IMG/VR virus record: IMGVR_UViG_3300048672_000363
Coordinates: 1 to 59,518 of that record
DNA length: 59,518 nucleotides
DNA from: a virus
Direction: 5' to 3' (one strand)
Shown here piece by piece: positions 43,955 to 52,149 of this stretch. The translations under genes and the position numbers were made by a program. Under the pieces are notes generated by a model. That model made no database searches, had not been told where the DNA came from, and saw only the letters and a program-made list of their open reading frames with translations. How positions within the stretch are numbered: position 1 is the first letter of the stretch; the number at the start of each line of letters is the position of its first letter.

Positions 43955-44328
43955 TATTGAAAATCCTCATAATTTAAGTCAATACAACGCTGCAACATAT
44001 AAGCACCATGACCAGCAACAGCTTTTCGCGTGCTTCGATAACCATTGAATCCTACTTGATCCATTGATTGATCACTAAGCTTAACGATCCGCTTCTTTAG
44101 ATTCTCAACATCTTTTTGCGACATCTTAGCCTTTTTTTCAACTACAGCGTGCGCGGTAGAATCAACTTTTCTTCTTCGTTCGATAGCTTCGCGTTCTCCA
44201 ACTCTTCGCAACCCAAGCTGCTTAATAAGCGCGCTTCGCTGAAGAATCCCAAGCTTATTGAACTCCTCCATCTTCAAATGTTGCCAGTCGCAAACAAGAA
44301 ACGTGCCTTTGATTACCTCGTTATCCAT
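43954..44328 (-). CDS. hypothetical protein, 124 residues
   Basis: Helical, basic, with EAIERRRKVDSTAHAVVEKK and a C-terminal GYRSTRKAVAGHGAYMLQRC. One-base overlaps on both sides, so it is translated with its neighbours. No family recognised. Confidence 0.6.
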   Translation of the reverse strand: MDNEVIKGTFLVCDWQHLKMEEFNKLGILQRSALIKQLGLRRVGEREAIERRRKVDSTAHAVVEKKAKMSQKDVENLKKRIVKLSDQSMDQVGFNGYRSTRKAVAGHGAYMLQRCIDLNYEDFQ

Positions 44329-44735
44329 TACTTTAACCTCGCATTCTTCTGCTTAACCTTTGAACACCAGTCCCCGTGTCTAGGGTCTTTCCGGCTCTTG
44401 CTTCCACATACAGAACAAAAGCTAGTTTCAAATGGTGGCATCGTGTCGGTTCTAGAGCGTATTTTCTCGCGGTCTGCTTTCACCGCCGCAAATAATTCAG
44501 CCGCAACCTTGCGCGCCATTGCCACATCCTCAATATCGCGCATAACAGCCGCTACGCCTTCAATAGCCGATAACGTGGCAACATGTCGCTTAATCGCCTC
44601 TTCGCGCTCTATGCGCTTCTTAGAGCGGAATTTGCGCGCACGTGCGGATGTTTGCTCGCGCACCTTGTCAATTTTTGGCGATGATGCGCGGGTGCGTTGG
44701 CGACAAATCTTATTCTTCTCTTGCATCTGGGTCAT
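44328..44735 (-). CDS. basic coiled-coil protein with small zinc ribbon
   Basis: 135 residues. Very basic N-terminus (RTRASSPKIDKVREQTSARARKF), long central helix, and a C-terminal CSVCGSKSRKDPRHGDWC that can hold zinc. Possibly a nucleic-acid-binding regulator. Confidence 0.6.
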   Translation of the reverse strand: MTQMQEKNKICRQRTRASSPKIDKVREQTSARARKFRSKKRIEREEAIKRHVATLSAIEGVAAVMRDIEDVAMARKVAAELFAAVKADREKIRSRTDTMPPFETSFCSVCGSKSRKDPRHGDWCSKVKQKNARLK

Positions 44736-45192
44736 ATCCTAAAAGTTCAATACACAGATTTTTTTTGTCTTCCTGATTTGATTGTTGCTTGTTAGTGCGG
44801 GATTCTCCGTCCCATTTTTCGATACCCCAGTAATTATGCCCCTCCTCAAAATACCGATGTTCAAATGGAATTTTGAACTTGTTGCAAAATGCCGAGATCA
44901 CTGGGTACGGAATAGACCAAGCCGTATCAAACAAGATAAAAGCCATGCCATCTTCAATTCCCACACTGCCGCTATACGCATTCCATTTCGTACCCCAATT
45001 TTCCGTGTTCCAATTAAGCCAATTTAACTTGAAGTCCTTTTGGTCTTCCATCGTTAAATTTCCTCGATAAATTCCACATGGAGGGGCGATAAGCAAGCTA
45101 AAATCAAATTTCCCATTTGGGCAAACCTGATCAAAAACAATATGTGAGCTTGATTGGTCAAACAAAATTTTGTGTGTTACATGGTTTGGCAT
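44710..45192 (-). CDS. DUF1281 / YubB ferredoxin-like fold protein
   Basis: 160 residues, beginning MPNHVTHKI and containing NWNTENWGTKWNAYSG and FDTAWSIPYPVISAFCNKF, the signature of DUF1281/Api92-like proteins of phages and plasmids. First gene of the unit; ATG behind AGGAGAT. The family's role is not established. Confidence 0.75.
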   Translation of the reverse strand: MPNHVTHKILFDQSSSHIVFDQVCPNGKFDFSLLIAPPCGIYRGNLTMEDQKDFKLNWLNWNTENWGTKWNAYSGSVGIEDGMAFILFDTAWSIPYPVISAFCNKFKIPFEHRYFEEGHNYWGIEKWDGESRTNKQQSNQEDKKNLCIELLGYDPDAREE

Positions 45193-45244
45193 GTTTATCT
45201 CCTTTGTGTTGTGTTATTCAGTTCGCGCATCTTACCAAAGCGAC

Positions 45245-45269
45245 GCGTTATTGTAAATAAGCATAACGC
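45245..45269. promoter_or_regulatory. inverted repeat with -10 box, start of the DUF1281 unit
   Basis: GCGTTAT and ATAACGC, perfect 7-bp arms 11 bases apart. On the minus strand TACAAT (45255-45250) lies inside, with TTGCAA 19 bases upstream, a weak promoter. A protein binding the repeat would cover the -10 region. Confidence 0.45.
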
Positions 45270-45288
45270 AAAAATTGCAAAAAAATTA

Positions 45289-45750
45289 TCAAACCTCTTT
45301 CAGCATCAATTTAATGCTTTCAGGTGTTTCGGATTTCCAATAATTGCTAATCACGACCTCAATTAGCCTGTCGAATACCGCGCTAAATTCGTCGTCGTCC
45401 ATCATGTCGAATGCAAGGCTGCGCGGTATCATCATAGGGATCATGCCGTGACCTTTCAAAAAGAAAGAAAACTCCTCGCACTCAATCATCCCCTCGCGCT
45501 GTAGTCGCTTCAATGCCTTGTGAGAGTCCATACCCTCAAAGCTTTCGATATTCTCTTTAACAAGCGTCCCTAATCGGTGAGCAAGTCCCCATAACGCGGG
45601 ATTGCGAGGGACTGTAACGTCAACTGATACAATCTGCCCAACGCTTAACTTTTTCGCTCGCAAAGCTTCAACGCCAAAGTTGTCTGCTGGGACTAATCCG
45701 CCCTTGATAACGCGCATCATAATGCGCTTGCGCTGCGATTTGATAGCCAT
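45289..45750 (-). CDS. DUF1367 / NinB-like protein
   Basis: 153 residues from ATG at 45750, overlapping the 50-residue gene upstream. The block VSVDVTVPRNPALWGLAHRLG, SHKALKRLQREGMIECEEF and MIPRSLAFDMMDDDEF matches DUF1367-type phage proteins, often next to recombination genes. NinB-like recombination modulation is possible but not shown. Confidence 0.65.
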   Translation of the reverse strand: MAIKSQRKRIMMRVIKGGLVPADNFGVEALRAKKLSVGQIVSVDVTVPRNPALWGLAHRLGTLVKENIESFEGMDSHKALKRLQREGMIECEEFSFFLKGHGMIPMMIPRSLAFDMMDDDEFSAVFDRLIEVVISNYWKSETPESIKLMLKEV

Positions 45751-45902
45751 CACCCGATCCGCCCACCAACAAACCGCCTCACGCAAGCGCGGCGAATTCC
45801 TCCGAAGACGTAAACCAACACCCCGCCGTCATACTCTTCACAGGTGTATTCTTGCGGGTCGTAGTAGTGCGCTACTCCCCGCGCATCAAACACTGTAATC
45901 AT
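45750..45902 (-). CDS. 50-residue protein
   Basis: ATG at 45902 behind GGGAG, TGA overlapping the next ATG. Starts MITVFDARGVAHYYDPQEYT, acidic centre (CEEYDGG), then a beta strand and a basic end. The tight coupling supports expression. Confidence 0.6.
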   Translation of the reverse strand: MITVFDARGVAHYYDPQEYTCEEYDGGVLVYVFGGIRRACVRRFVGGRIG

Positions 45903-45915
45903 GCTTATCTCCCAG

Positions 45916-46989
45916 TTAGTTAATCAAACATTCTCGCCTGCGCCGTTGCTGCGCGCAGCTAAAAATCCCGCCGTGAGCATCTATGATAATGCCGTACGCA
46001 ACATTTAAAATATCTCGCGCTTGGCGAAAATCTAGTCTTCTGCGATATTTCCCATCTGATCTCAATCCTTTGAATGAGGTCATAAACACGTCTTTTGTTT
46101 CTTTTCTGCGTTCCATGAGTAGTTTGTTGCACGCTTCAATGAGTGGCTCGACTAAGTTTGAGGGTAATTCAGGTAATGAAATTCGGGTGATTGAGCGGCT
46201 ACTTTCTTTGATGTTAGTCGGCAAAATCGTTTCTCCGCGCACAAATTTAATTGATCCGCTACCTACTTTACTATCTACGCAATGCAACCCAATCAGCCCG
46301 TTAGGGTCGTTGAATTTCCAAGAATAGGTATCTTGGGCAGGCAAGATGTATTGGGCGAGCGTTTTGAATGTGCCAATTTGTCGATTTCCCCCCCAAATTT
46401 CAAAATCATCTTTTGTTGCTTTAATTTTTTCTGGCACGAACAAAGCAAGACACACAGGGACTTCTGTGTCTTCAAACATACGGCAAGTGAGGCTAACAAC
46501 GGCATAAAGCCGATTGTGGAACAAATTTTGAGTGAGGAAACTCTCAGGGATAATTGCTGCGACATATGGAGTATGGGTCAGCATTATTTCTAGAGCTTTT
46601 TTATACACATCGTCATATTGACCACCTGAATAAGGCAATTTCCGTCTTGTCGCACTATTTTTCGCCAAATAAGGTGGGTTAGTGATTGCGATCTGATAAT
46701 TCTGAGGATAGTTTTTAAACGTATCTTGGCAAGTAATTGCTATTTCTTGAAATGCGTTTGCCGTTTCTTCCATTACGGGGTCAATATCGAAGCACGCCCA
46801 ATCATTGTCATAATTTAAGTCTCGAATCATCCATACGATGTTGTTTGCACCTGCGAATGGCTCAAGTATCGTTGCATTAGGTGGTGTCGACTTGAACCAG
46901 CGAACAAACGCCTCATTTACAAAAGGGTTTGTTGTGGTGAAAAACTGACCATAAATTCTCTTGCGTGTCTCGATTGGTATAGTCTTCAT
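45916..46989 (-). CDS. N6-adenine DNA methyltransferase
   Basis: 357 residues. Starts with RIYGQFFTTTNPFV; AdoMet motif I ILEPFAGANN at 41-50; catalytic NPPY at 104-107; VAAIIPESFL near 140. The C-terminal half should be the target-recognition domain. The layout fits type II or orphan phage enzymes. No cognate endonuclease is adjacent, so protection against host restriction is the likely use. Confidence 0.85.
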   Translation of the reverse strand: MKTIPIETRKRIYGQFFTTTNPFVNEAFVRWFKSTPPNATILEPFAGANNIVWMIRDLNYDNDWACFDIDPVMEETANAFQEIAITCQDTFKNYPQNYQIAITNPPYLAKNSATRRKLPYSGGQYDDVYKKALEIMLTHTPYVAAIIPESFLTQNLFHNRLYAVVSLTCRMFEDTEVPVCLALFVPEKIKATKDDFEIWGGNRQIGTFKTLAQYILPAQDTYSWKFNDPNGLIGLHCVDSKVGSGSIKFVRGETILPTNIKESSRSITRISLPELPSNLVEPLIEACNKLLMERRKETKDVFMTSFKGLRSDGKYRRRLDFRQARDILNVAYGIIIDAHGGIFSCAQQRRRRECLIN

Positions 46990-48539
46990 GGCTTGTCCTT
47001 TGAAATTTTAACCATCGCAACCTGAATGCTCACGCCTTCAAAGCTCACAGGCTCGCGCCATTCATGCGAGTACCCTTTGATTAACTGCTTACCGTGGAAG
47101 CTTGCCGGAACGATTGCGACAACGCACCCGCCCGCATTCAATAATCTGACCGCATGAGTGACGTGCAATTCTGCGCGCCCTTGGTCAAAGGGCGGGTTCA
47201 TCACAATTTTGTCGAAGCTTCCAACCTTTGCAGTTATGAAGTCGCCGCAAATAATGTCATAAAATCCGCGCCCCTTTAACACCTCGCAATGAAGCGGTGA
47301 AATTTCCACGCATTTTGTCGCGTGCTTTGGCATGAATTTAGCGATGCCACCTTGACCCGCGCTTGGTTCTAAGCACTTGTCCCCAGCTTTGATTTCAGCC
47401 CACGCTACAGCCTCTTTTGCTAGTGATTCTGGCGTAGGGTAATACTGGTGAGATTTGACGTGCGGAAGTGTGCCGTCAATTCGTAGGTGTTGTAATGCGT
47501 GAGTGAAGTCATAGTCAAAGCTGATCGAAAACCAACTGTTGAACTTCCCGCCCAAGAATTCAATAATTCGCTTGAATTCGTCCTTCACGCTCTTGTCGTC
47601 AATCGAGGAGGTCGCCCAATCAGGGCTGGCAGATGAGCGGTGCATGAATGTGAATTGACTGCGAACCACAAACGGGATTGTGTTTTCCAGATACTGGAAT
47701 TCCTTGCTTACCTTTTCGGGCTTCGTCCTAAATTCAGATGGGATTGCGTACTTGTTCGCCTTTGCAAGTTGGTTGTTAAGCAGGTACACAACTTCGGGGT
47801 GGATGCGAAAATGGATATTGCCATTAGCATAGCAACGAATCTGGAGTGCCCCGCCGTCAATTCGCACCCATTCCCCGCGCTTGTTGGCGCGAAGGTAATC
47901 AATCTGGTTGTCAACATCGAATTCGTGAAGACCATCAATGATGTTTCCGATCAGTCGACCGATTACAACGCGAAGCTCTCTGATTTGTTGTGTCGCAGAC
48001 AGCCGCGCTTCGTAGATTCCTTTTGGTTGGAATCCCCATTGGCTATTTGTCTTATGCACCTTACTAAGACTGTGGAACAGCTCATCCACGCGCTTTGTGA
48101 ATAGGTCTTCACTTCCACTAATTAGCGTTAGCAGAGTTTCCTCTACATATTCATCGAATTTCGGGCATTTGTTGTAGGATATAGCGTAATCAAAATATGC
48201 CTGCGATACTTCCGGCTCTTGCCCTGCACCTGATTCCATTGAGCTAAATTTCCGCACATTACCGACTGGAAGATAGGAGCGCATACCTGTTTGTTTCAGC
48301 GCGGCTTCCCAGTATTTAGAATCAAGGTGTTTGATAATGTCGTCTAGCTGCTTCTCGCGCTCACTCTCCGTTTTCATTATGCGCATATAGCCATTGCTCG
48401 TGACTTTTCCGATTGCCTCAAGCAATTTCTGGTTATCGCATAGCATCTTGAATGTTGCCGTTGCTGATTCAACATCTTGTTGATAAGCCTGTATCAGCCG
48501 ATCAATCAGCGGCTTTCTTTCCTGTATTTCGCTTTTCAT
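46986..48539 (-). CDS. DUF4942 - adenine methyltransferase fusion
   Basis: 517 residues. N-terminal 360 residues match DUF4942 (RANKRGEWVRIDGGALQIRCYANGN-type beta part; helical rest); then HQYYPTP (364-370), motif I CLEPSAGQGG (389-398) and MNPPF (447-451) make a class I methyltransferase. DUF4942 fusions of this kind are common on plasmids and phages. Four-base overlaps join it to both neighbours. Together with the giant protein, three adenine methylase modules are present. Confidence 0.85.
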   Translation of the reverse strand: MKSEIQERKPLIDRLIQAYQQDVESATATFKMLCDNQKLLEAIGKVTSNGYMRIMKTESEREKQLDDIIKHLDSKYWEAALKQTGMRSYLPVGNVRKFSSMESGAGQEPEVSQAYFDYAISYNKCPKFDEYVEETLLTLISGSEDLFTKRVDELFHSLSKVHKTNSQWGFQPKGIYEARLSATQQIRELRVVIGRLIGNIIDGLHEFDVDNQIDYLRANKRGEWVRIDGGALQIRCYANGNIHFRIHPEVVYLLNNQLAKANKYAIPSEFRTKPEKVSKEFQYLENTIPFVVRSQFTFMHRSSASPDWATSSIDDKSVKDEFKRIIEFLGGKFNSWFSISFDYDFTHALQHLRIDGTLPHVKSHQYYPTPESLAKEAVAWAEIKAGDKCLEPSAGQGGIAKFMPKHATKCVEISPLHCEVLKGRGFYDIICGDFITAKVGSFDKIVMNPPFDQGRAELHVTHAVRLLNAGGCVVAIVPASFHGKQLIKGYSHEWREPVSFEGVSIQVAMVKISKDKP

Positions 48540-49018
48540 TTGTACACCCGCAAAAATCCATCAATAGGTAAAAACGCGGTTTCAAACGCTTTCATAATCG
48601 TCTTCTTTGCAACTGGTGGAGGGATTACAACCTTTGCCTTTGCTGATGCCTTGCGAACAGAAAGATGTACGTTATCCATCTTTCTAATACGCTCTATAGC
48701 TCGATACAACTCAGTTCGTTTTGTTGTTCGCAGCACCTCGTCAAAATCAAGGCACGCCTTGCGCACGGCAATCAACCCCTCGCCATCGAATCCGGCGCGC
48801 TTATGCCGTTCGTATCGCACACGAGCGCGCTCAATGGCTCTTAGTGCATCATCAAAGCTGCCGTCAGCTTTTACCACCATTCCGATTGTGAACCCTTGGG
48901 CTAGGTCTGAAATGTTTTTGAACGTACCTTTCCCGCTGCAAATGGCTACTCTAGCCATGTGCAATTTAGTGGCGAGCGTTTGATACTCGCTATTATTGAC
49001 TCGTGAGCTATTTGGCAT
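48536..49018 (-). CDS. hypothetical protein, 160 residues
   Basis: ATG at 49018, GGTGA upstream. Helical and basic (RAIERARVRYERHKRAGFDGEGLIAVRKACLDFDEV), then a proline hinge VVIPPPVAKK. Adjacent to the methyltransferases; no family recognised. Confidence 0.6.
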   Translation of the reverse strand: MPNSSRVNNSEYQTLATKLHMARVAICSGKGTFKNISDLAQGFTIGMVVKADGSFDDALRAIERARVRYERHKRAGFDGEGLIAVRKACLDFDEVLRTTKRTELYRAIERIRKMDNVHLSVRKASAKAKVVIPPPVAKKTIMKAFETAFLPIDGFLRVYK

Positions 49019-49382
49019 TTTCAATCACCGCAAAAGTCACTTCTGCAACTCCCGCCGCTTGAGGAATTCCGAGCCGGTCAAATACCGCTGGCGTAAGGTT
49101 CGCAACGCGTTTTGTTGGCGAAATGATGAAGCCTGCAACCTCGGCGGTTGCGCATCGCTCATCTTTGATGCCGGACGTGCAAATAACAACTCGCGCCCCA
49201 ATCTTGATTCCAGACTTAACAGGGACGGTGATCGCCATCTTGTCGGGGTCGTATCCCTCTCCAGTCGTGTAAGGCGTTGCACGGTCTCCAATGCTTGCAA
49301 CTTGACCGTAGAACACTTCAGCATTTGCTGCAAACGATGCCACCAGTGCTAGTGCTGCGATTACTTTTAATACGTGTTTCAT
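49008..49382 (-). CDS. secreted RlpA-like double-psi beta-barrel protein
   Basis: 124 residues from ATG at 49382, behind AAGGAGAG; a longer frame upstream is a shadow of the HTH gene. Signal peptide of 22 residues (KHVLKVIAALALVASFAANA, cut before EVF). The mature part reads as a double-psi barrel: VPVKSGIKIGARVVI, then RVANLTPAVFDRLGIPQAAG and VAEVTFAVI, as in RlpA/expansin-like proteins. The C-terminal half matches better than the N-terminal half and the RlpA catalytic acid is not evident. It should act in the periplasm on or near peptidoglycan. Confidence 0.6.
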   Translation of the reverse strand: MKHVLKVIAALALVASFAANAEVFYGQVASIGDRATPYTTGEGYDPDKMAITVPVKSGIKIGARVVICTSGIKDERCATAEVAGFIISPTKRVANLTPAVFDRLGIPQAAGVAEVTFAVIENAK

Positions 49383-49612
49383 TTTGCCTCTCCTTTTTTG
49401 ACTGCTTCTTTTTGCTCGCATAGCGCGGTTAATGCCTGAATGTATGCTCTTCTTACACCACCCACCTTGTAATTCACAAGATTGCTCAAATGGCTCTTTG
49501 TAATCCCAAGGTGGGCGCAGACCTCTTTGCGCTTCATTTCGTGGATCACGCACAGTCGATGAACCAAAATCGCTAAGTGTTCGTGGTCGGTTAAAATTGG
49601 CTGTTTAATCAT
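49379..49612 (-). CDS. small helix-turn-helix regulator
   Basis: 77 residues. MKRKEVCAHLGITKSHLSNLVNYKVGGVRRAY is a helix-turn-helix of the XRE type. Overlaps the secreted protein gene by four bases. Possible regulator of this early unit. Confidence 0.7.
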   Translation of the reverse strand: MIKQPILTDHEHLAILVHRLCVIHEMKRKEVCAHLGITKSHLSNLVNYKVGGVRRAYIQALTALCEQKEAVKKGEAK

Positions 49613-49830
49613 GGCAATTCACCAACGATGTCATAGGTGCTCTCTTTTCTATTAGAATCTTTCCCATATCCACGCCATGTGTTATGGCAAACGAACGCTC
49701 CAGACGCATCACGAATCACTCCAGCAACTGGGGAGTAGGCGTTGTCTGATTCTGGAAGTACATAATGCACTTCCGCATAAAACAAATCATCGCGCAGAGC
49801 GTATTTTTTACCTGCTTCAATCTTAATCAT
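49609..49830 (-). CDS. hypothetical protein, 73 residues
   Basis: ATG at 49830 behind GGGGAAG. MIKIEAGKKYALRDDLFYAEV then strands, with WRGYGKDSNRKESTYDIVGEL at the end: small phage all-beta protein type, role unknown. ATGA overlaps on both sides. Confidence 0.65.
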   Translation of the reverse strand: MIKIEAGKKYALRDDLFYAEVHYVLPESDNAYSPVAGVIRDASGAFVCHNTWRGYGKDSNRKESTYDIVGELP

Positions 49831-50108
49831 GCTGCTTCCCCTTTGTGCAATTCCTGAAACTTCGCCCACTCGCGATCAACTGTGGATAAGAATTCAGGCA
49901 ATTCATTAGATAGCACATCAGATATCTCAAATGCTCGAACAGCATTTACTGTGTGCGTGATGGTGAACGAAAGCTCACCTAATTTTGGCTCCGACTGGTC
50001 AACATACATTTCGCATTCAGCCAAGCGATCAGGATATTTATTACCTGACCGGTGAACTAAAAGTTGCACGGAAACCCCTCGCCCAACTGCAAACACCTTA
50101 ATCATCAT
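49827..50108 (-). CDS. hypothetical protein, 93 residues
   Basis: Start at ATG 50108 or 50105, overlapping the previous stop. MIKVFAVGRGVSVQLLVHRS, then ELSFTITHTVNAVRAFEISD: two beta sheets and a final helix. Not recognised. Confidence 0.6.
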   Translation of the reverse strand: MMIKVFAVGRGVSVQLLVHRSGNKYPDRLAECEMYVDQSEPKLGELSFTITHTVNAVRAFEISDVLSNELPEFLSTVDREWAKFQELHKGEAA

Positions 50109-50334
50109 TCTCTCCAAGCAGTTTTTCAATAACGTAAGCAACACCTCCGTCAAAGAACTTGTCCATTACCATGTTGTAGAACATAACTACGTCATCAGCA
50201 TCCGAGGGATCAAACTTTGAATGCCCGCTCCCATTTCGGTATTTGTTTTCATTAAAATTCTCCATCATGGAGAGCATATTTTTCAGCGCGTCAACCTCGT
50301 CTTCATCCAATACGACATCAATCTTAGTTCCCAT
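50098..50334 (-). CDS. acidic hypothetical protein, 78 residues
   Basis: ATG at 50334 with GGGAG upstream. First gene of its unit. Acidic and helical (VVLDEDEVDALKNMLSMMEN). Role unknown. Confidence 0.6.
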   Translation of the reverse strand: MGTKIDVVLDEDEVDALKNMLSMMENFNENKYRNGSGHSKFDPSDADDVVMFYNMVMDKFFDGGVAYVIEKLLGENDD

Positions 50335-50364
50335 TTTTATCTCCCGTTTCGTTAATCATGGCGC

Positions 50365-50393
50365 ATTATAGCCCAAAAAACGCCACCGTGTTG
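50365..50393 (-). promoter_or_regulatory. leftward promoter with TATAATGCGC
   Basis: Minus-strand TATAAT at 50370-50365, followed by GCGC as at the 2325 promoter. The -35 region (CAACAC) is poor, so an activator may be needed. It starts the methyltransferase unit. Confidence 0.45.
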
Positions 50394-50403
50394 TACTTTT
50401 TCG

Positions 50404-50429
50404 CAAAAAAAAGCGCACTGTTGGGTGCG
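50404..50429 (-). terminator. intrinsic terminator behind rusA
   Basis: On the minus strand GCGCAC-CCAACA-GTGCGC followed by eight T bases. Ends the unit that starts near 52970; it lies directly upstream of the next promoter. Confidence 0.85.
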
Positions 50430-50450
50430 CTTGGGTGTGTTGGTTGTGAG

Positions 50451-50900
50451 CTACGGCAAAAGCAACAAATCAATCTCAAATTGTACCGACTCAATAGTGA
50501 TCGGCTGGATAATCGCCACCACCCGCTCGCCAAAATCGTCAGGTTCGGCAACCAACCCAAGTAAGCGATGATTCATGCGGTCATCGGCAACCACGACCTT
50601 GTTTAGCGCATCCTCAAGCACCTTTGGGATGTTGCCATTGTCCAGCCTGCGGATTGAGTCTGCCCATAGCGGCGACTTCTTGGCGCGCTTCTGCCAGTCT
50701 TTGGGACGCGCTGGGTAATAGATGCACGTCAGCGAATATCTGCCCTGTAGCGGCTCTTTAATCCCCGCTATGCGCGCAATATCCGCGACGTGTTTGAAAT
50801 AATCAGTCACCTTTTTGGGTTTGAAGTGAATCCCGCCAGTGGTGTGGCGTGCCGCCAAGTTGCCAGATGGTGGGCGATCAAGCGTTAGGATGATTCTCAT
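50451..50900 (-). CDS. rusA: RusA-type Holliday junction resolvase
   Basis: 149 residues. Starts with the RusA pattern IILTLDRPPSGN, has DSIRRLDNGNIPKVLEDALNKVVVADDRMN (residues 86-115), in which the paired aspartates and lysine of the RusA active site can be seen (D..N..K...D......DD). It resolves four-way junctions left by the RecT/exonuclease pathway. Last gene before the terminator. Confidence 0.85.
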   Translation of the reverse strand: MRIILTLDRPPSGNLAARHTTGGIHFKPKKVTDYFKHVADIARIAGIKEPLQGRYSLTCIYYPARPKDWQKRAKKSPLWADSIRRLDNGNIPKVLEDALNKVVVADDRMNHRLLGLVAEPDDFGERVVAIIQPITIESVQFEIDLLLLP

Positions 50901-51088
50901 AATGCCAGAAAATCATTGTAGTCCTGCTCAGATTTAAACTCGTTCCAGCCTGTTATAACAATTTTTTCTAGACTAGTCTCTTTTTTAATTAGAGCGTTTA
51001 GGTCTTTTAAAGCCGGAAAAATGGCGCACTTGCACGGTAAATTCCCATTCGCGCCAAGAGCTGCGTATTGAAATAAAAAGTACCTCAT
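50897..51088 (-). CDS. hypothetical protein, 63 residues
   Basis: ATGA overlaps on both sides. CKCAIFPALKDLNALIKKETS then KIVITGWNEFKSEQDYNDFLAL. Alpha/beta; not recognised. Confidence 0.6.
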   Translation of the reverse strand: MRYFLFQYAALGANGNLPCKCAIFPALKDLNALIKKETSLEKIVITGWNEFKSEQDYNDFLAL

Positions 51089-51537
51089 AACACCCCCAAT
51101 AATTGATTTTGATAAGCAAGCAATTTCTCTTGTGTCCCGTACCGATTAGAAAACGCATCCGGCGTTTTGTGCGCCGACATTGGCGAGTTGTCGTGGTGGT
51201 ACGGGCATAGCCCGATTGAATGCTCAGGGTTTGCGCGCCTGCCAGTGCCACGGTACTTTTGCCCAAGCAAATGATGAACCACTGGCGTAGTGTGAATTCC
51301 ATCCTTCAGGCAAGCAACGCACCCAATCGCTACGATAGCCTCGTAGCGCGCCCGCACTTCCGGCGTGATTACTTGACGCGACTTGCGAACGCTCGCCTTC
51401 TTTTGCTTCTTCGCTTTCGCTTGAATGGCATTAAAGCATTCCAAGCTGCACGCTTTAGATTGCCAAGGCTTCGGGTGTGTTTCGCGGGCGGGCGGGTAGA
51501 AGTACACCCCGCAATGGCATTGTTTACGCCGCGCCAT
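51085..51537 (-). CDS. Ref-type HNH nuclease with NinG-like N-terminus
   Basis: 150 residues. N-terminal zinc section CHCGVYFYPPARE ... CSLEC recalls NinG; a lysine-rich linker; then CVACLKDGIHTTPVVHHLLG, GRRANPEHSIGLCPYHHDNSP, the HNH core of P1 Ref-like proteins, and the end GTQEKLLAYQ. Ref cuts DNA in the presence of RecA filaments; here it stands beside rusA in a recombination unit. Confidence 0.75.
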   Translation of the reverse strand: MARRKQCHCGVYFYPPARETHPKPWQSKACSLECFNAIQAKAKKQKKASVRKSRQVITPEVRARYEAIVAIGCVACLKDGIHTTPVVHHLLGQKYRGTGRRANPEHSIGLCPYHHDNSPMSAHKTPDAFSNRYGTQEKLLAYQNQLLGVL

Positions 51538-51799
51538 TTTGCTTTTCTTTGAACATGGATGGAGTCATCAAGAGTCCGCGCTCCAAAATAATTTCAATCC
51601 CGCGCATTAAGCATTCAGCGCACTCAAATCGACTGCTAGCTGAAAGCCCTAGCTTAGAGAATGGGATGGTAATTTTCCCGTGCTTTGTCGTTGCCTGAAA
51701 GCACCACTCGCCGTCTTCACCATCGGTCACTTCGTAGCCGTAGTAAAAGGCTATGCCACCGCCGCTTAGTACAGCGTAATCGCTTGCAATTGAACTCAT
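51524..51799 (-). CDS. hypothetical protein, 91 residues
   Basis: Overlaps the Ref gene by 14 bp and the upstream gene by four. Beta-rich (GGGIAFYYGYEVTDGEDGEW) then helix CAECLMRGIEIILERG. No family recognised. Confidence 0.6.
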   Translation of the reverse strand: MSSIASDYAVLSGGGIAFYYGYEVTDGEDGEWCFQATTKHGKITIPFSKLGLSASSRFECAECLMRGIEIILERGLLMTPSMFKEKQNGAA

Positions 51800-52149
51800 T
51801 TCGTCACCTCCAAAATAGGCATCCAGCCAAGAAGCTCAACTTTCTTGCCTTTGTAGTGGTGCAAAATACTAAGCCCGCTATTGAATACCCACCCTTTGCC
51901 CTCGTTGTTGCAATCGGCTAGGCGAAACGGCTTGCTGCCGTTAATTTTGACGTACAAGTCAATAGACGTTCCATCCATTGGCGCGTCTGCCATGTCGCGC
52001 AATGCAGGCTCTGAATTTGCATCTCGCCACGCATCCATCATCAGCCCAGCCTCTTCCCACCAGCTAAATGACTTCATAATAAATACAATAGCATCTAACC
52101 CGCTCATCCCATTCCAGTTTTTAGAACTACTTGCTTGTTTTGGTGTCAT
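51796..52149 (-). CDS. hypothetical protein with DUF551-like segment
   Basis: 117 residues. APMDGTSIDLYVKING, then FRLADC, and LLGWMPIL near the end: same scheme as the protein at 2457. Helical N-terminus with a methionine- and tryptophan-rich stretch. Confidence 0.6.
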   Translation of the reverse strand: MTPKQASSSKNWNGMSGLDAIVFIMKSFSWWEEAGLMMDAWRDANSEPALRDMADAPMDGTSIDLYVKINGSKPFRLADCNNEGKGWVFNSGLSILHHYKGKKVELLGWMPILEVTK

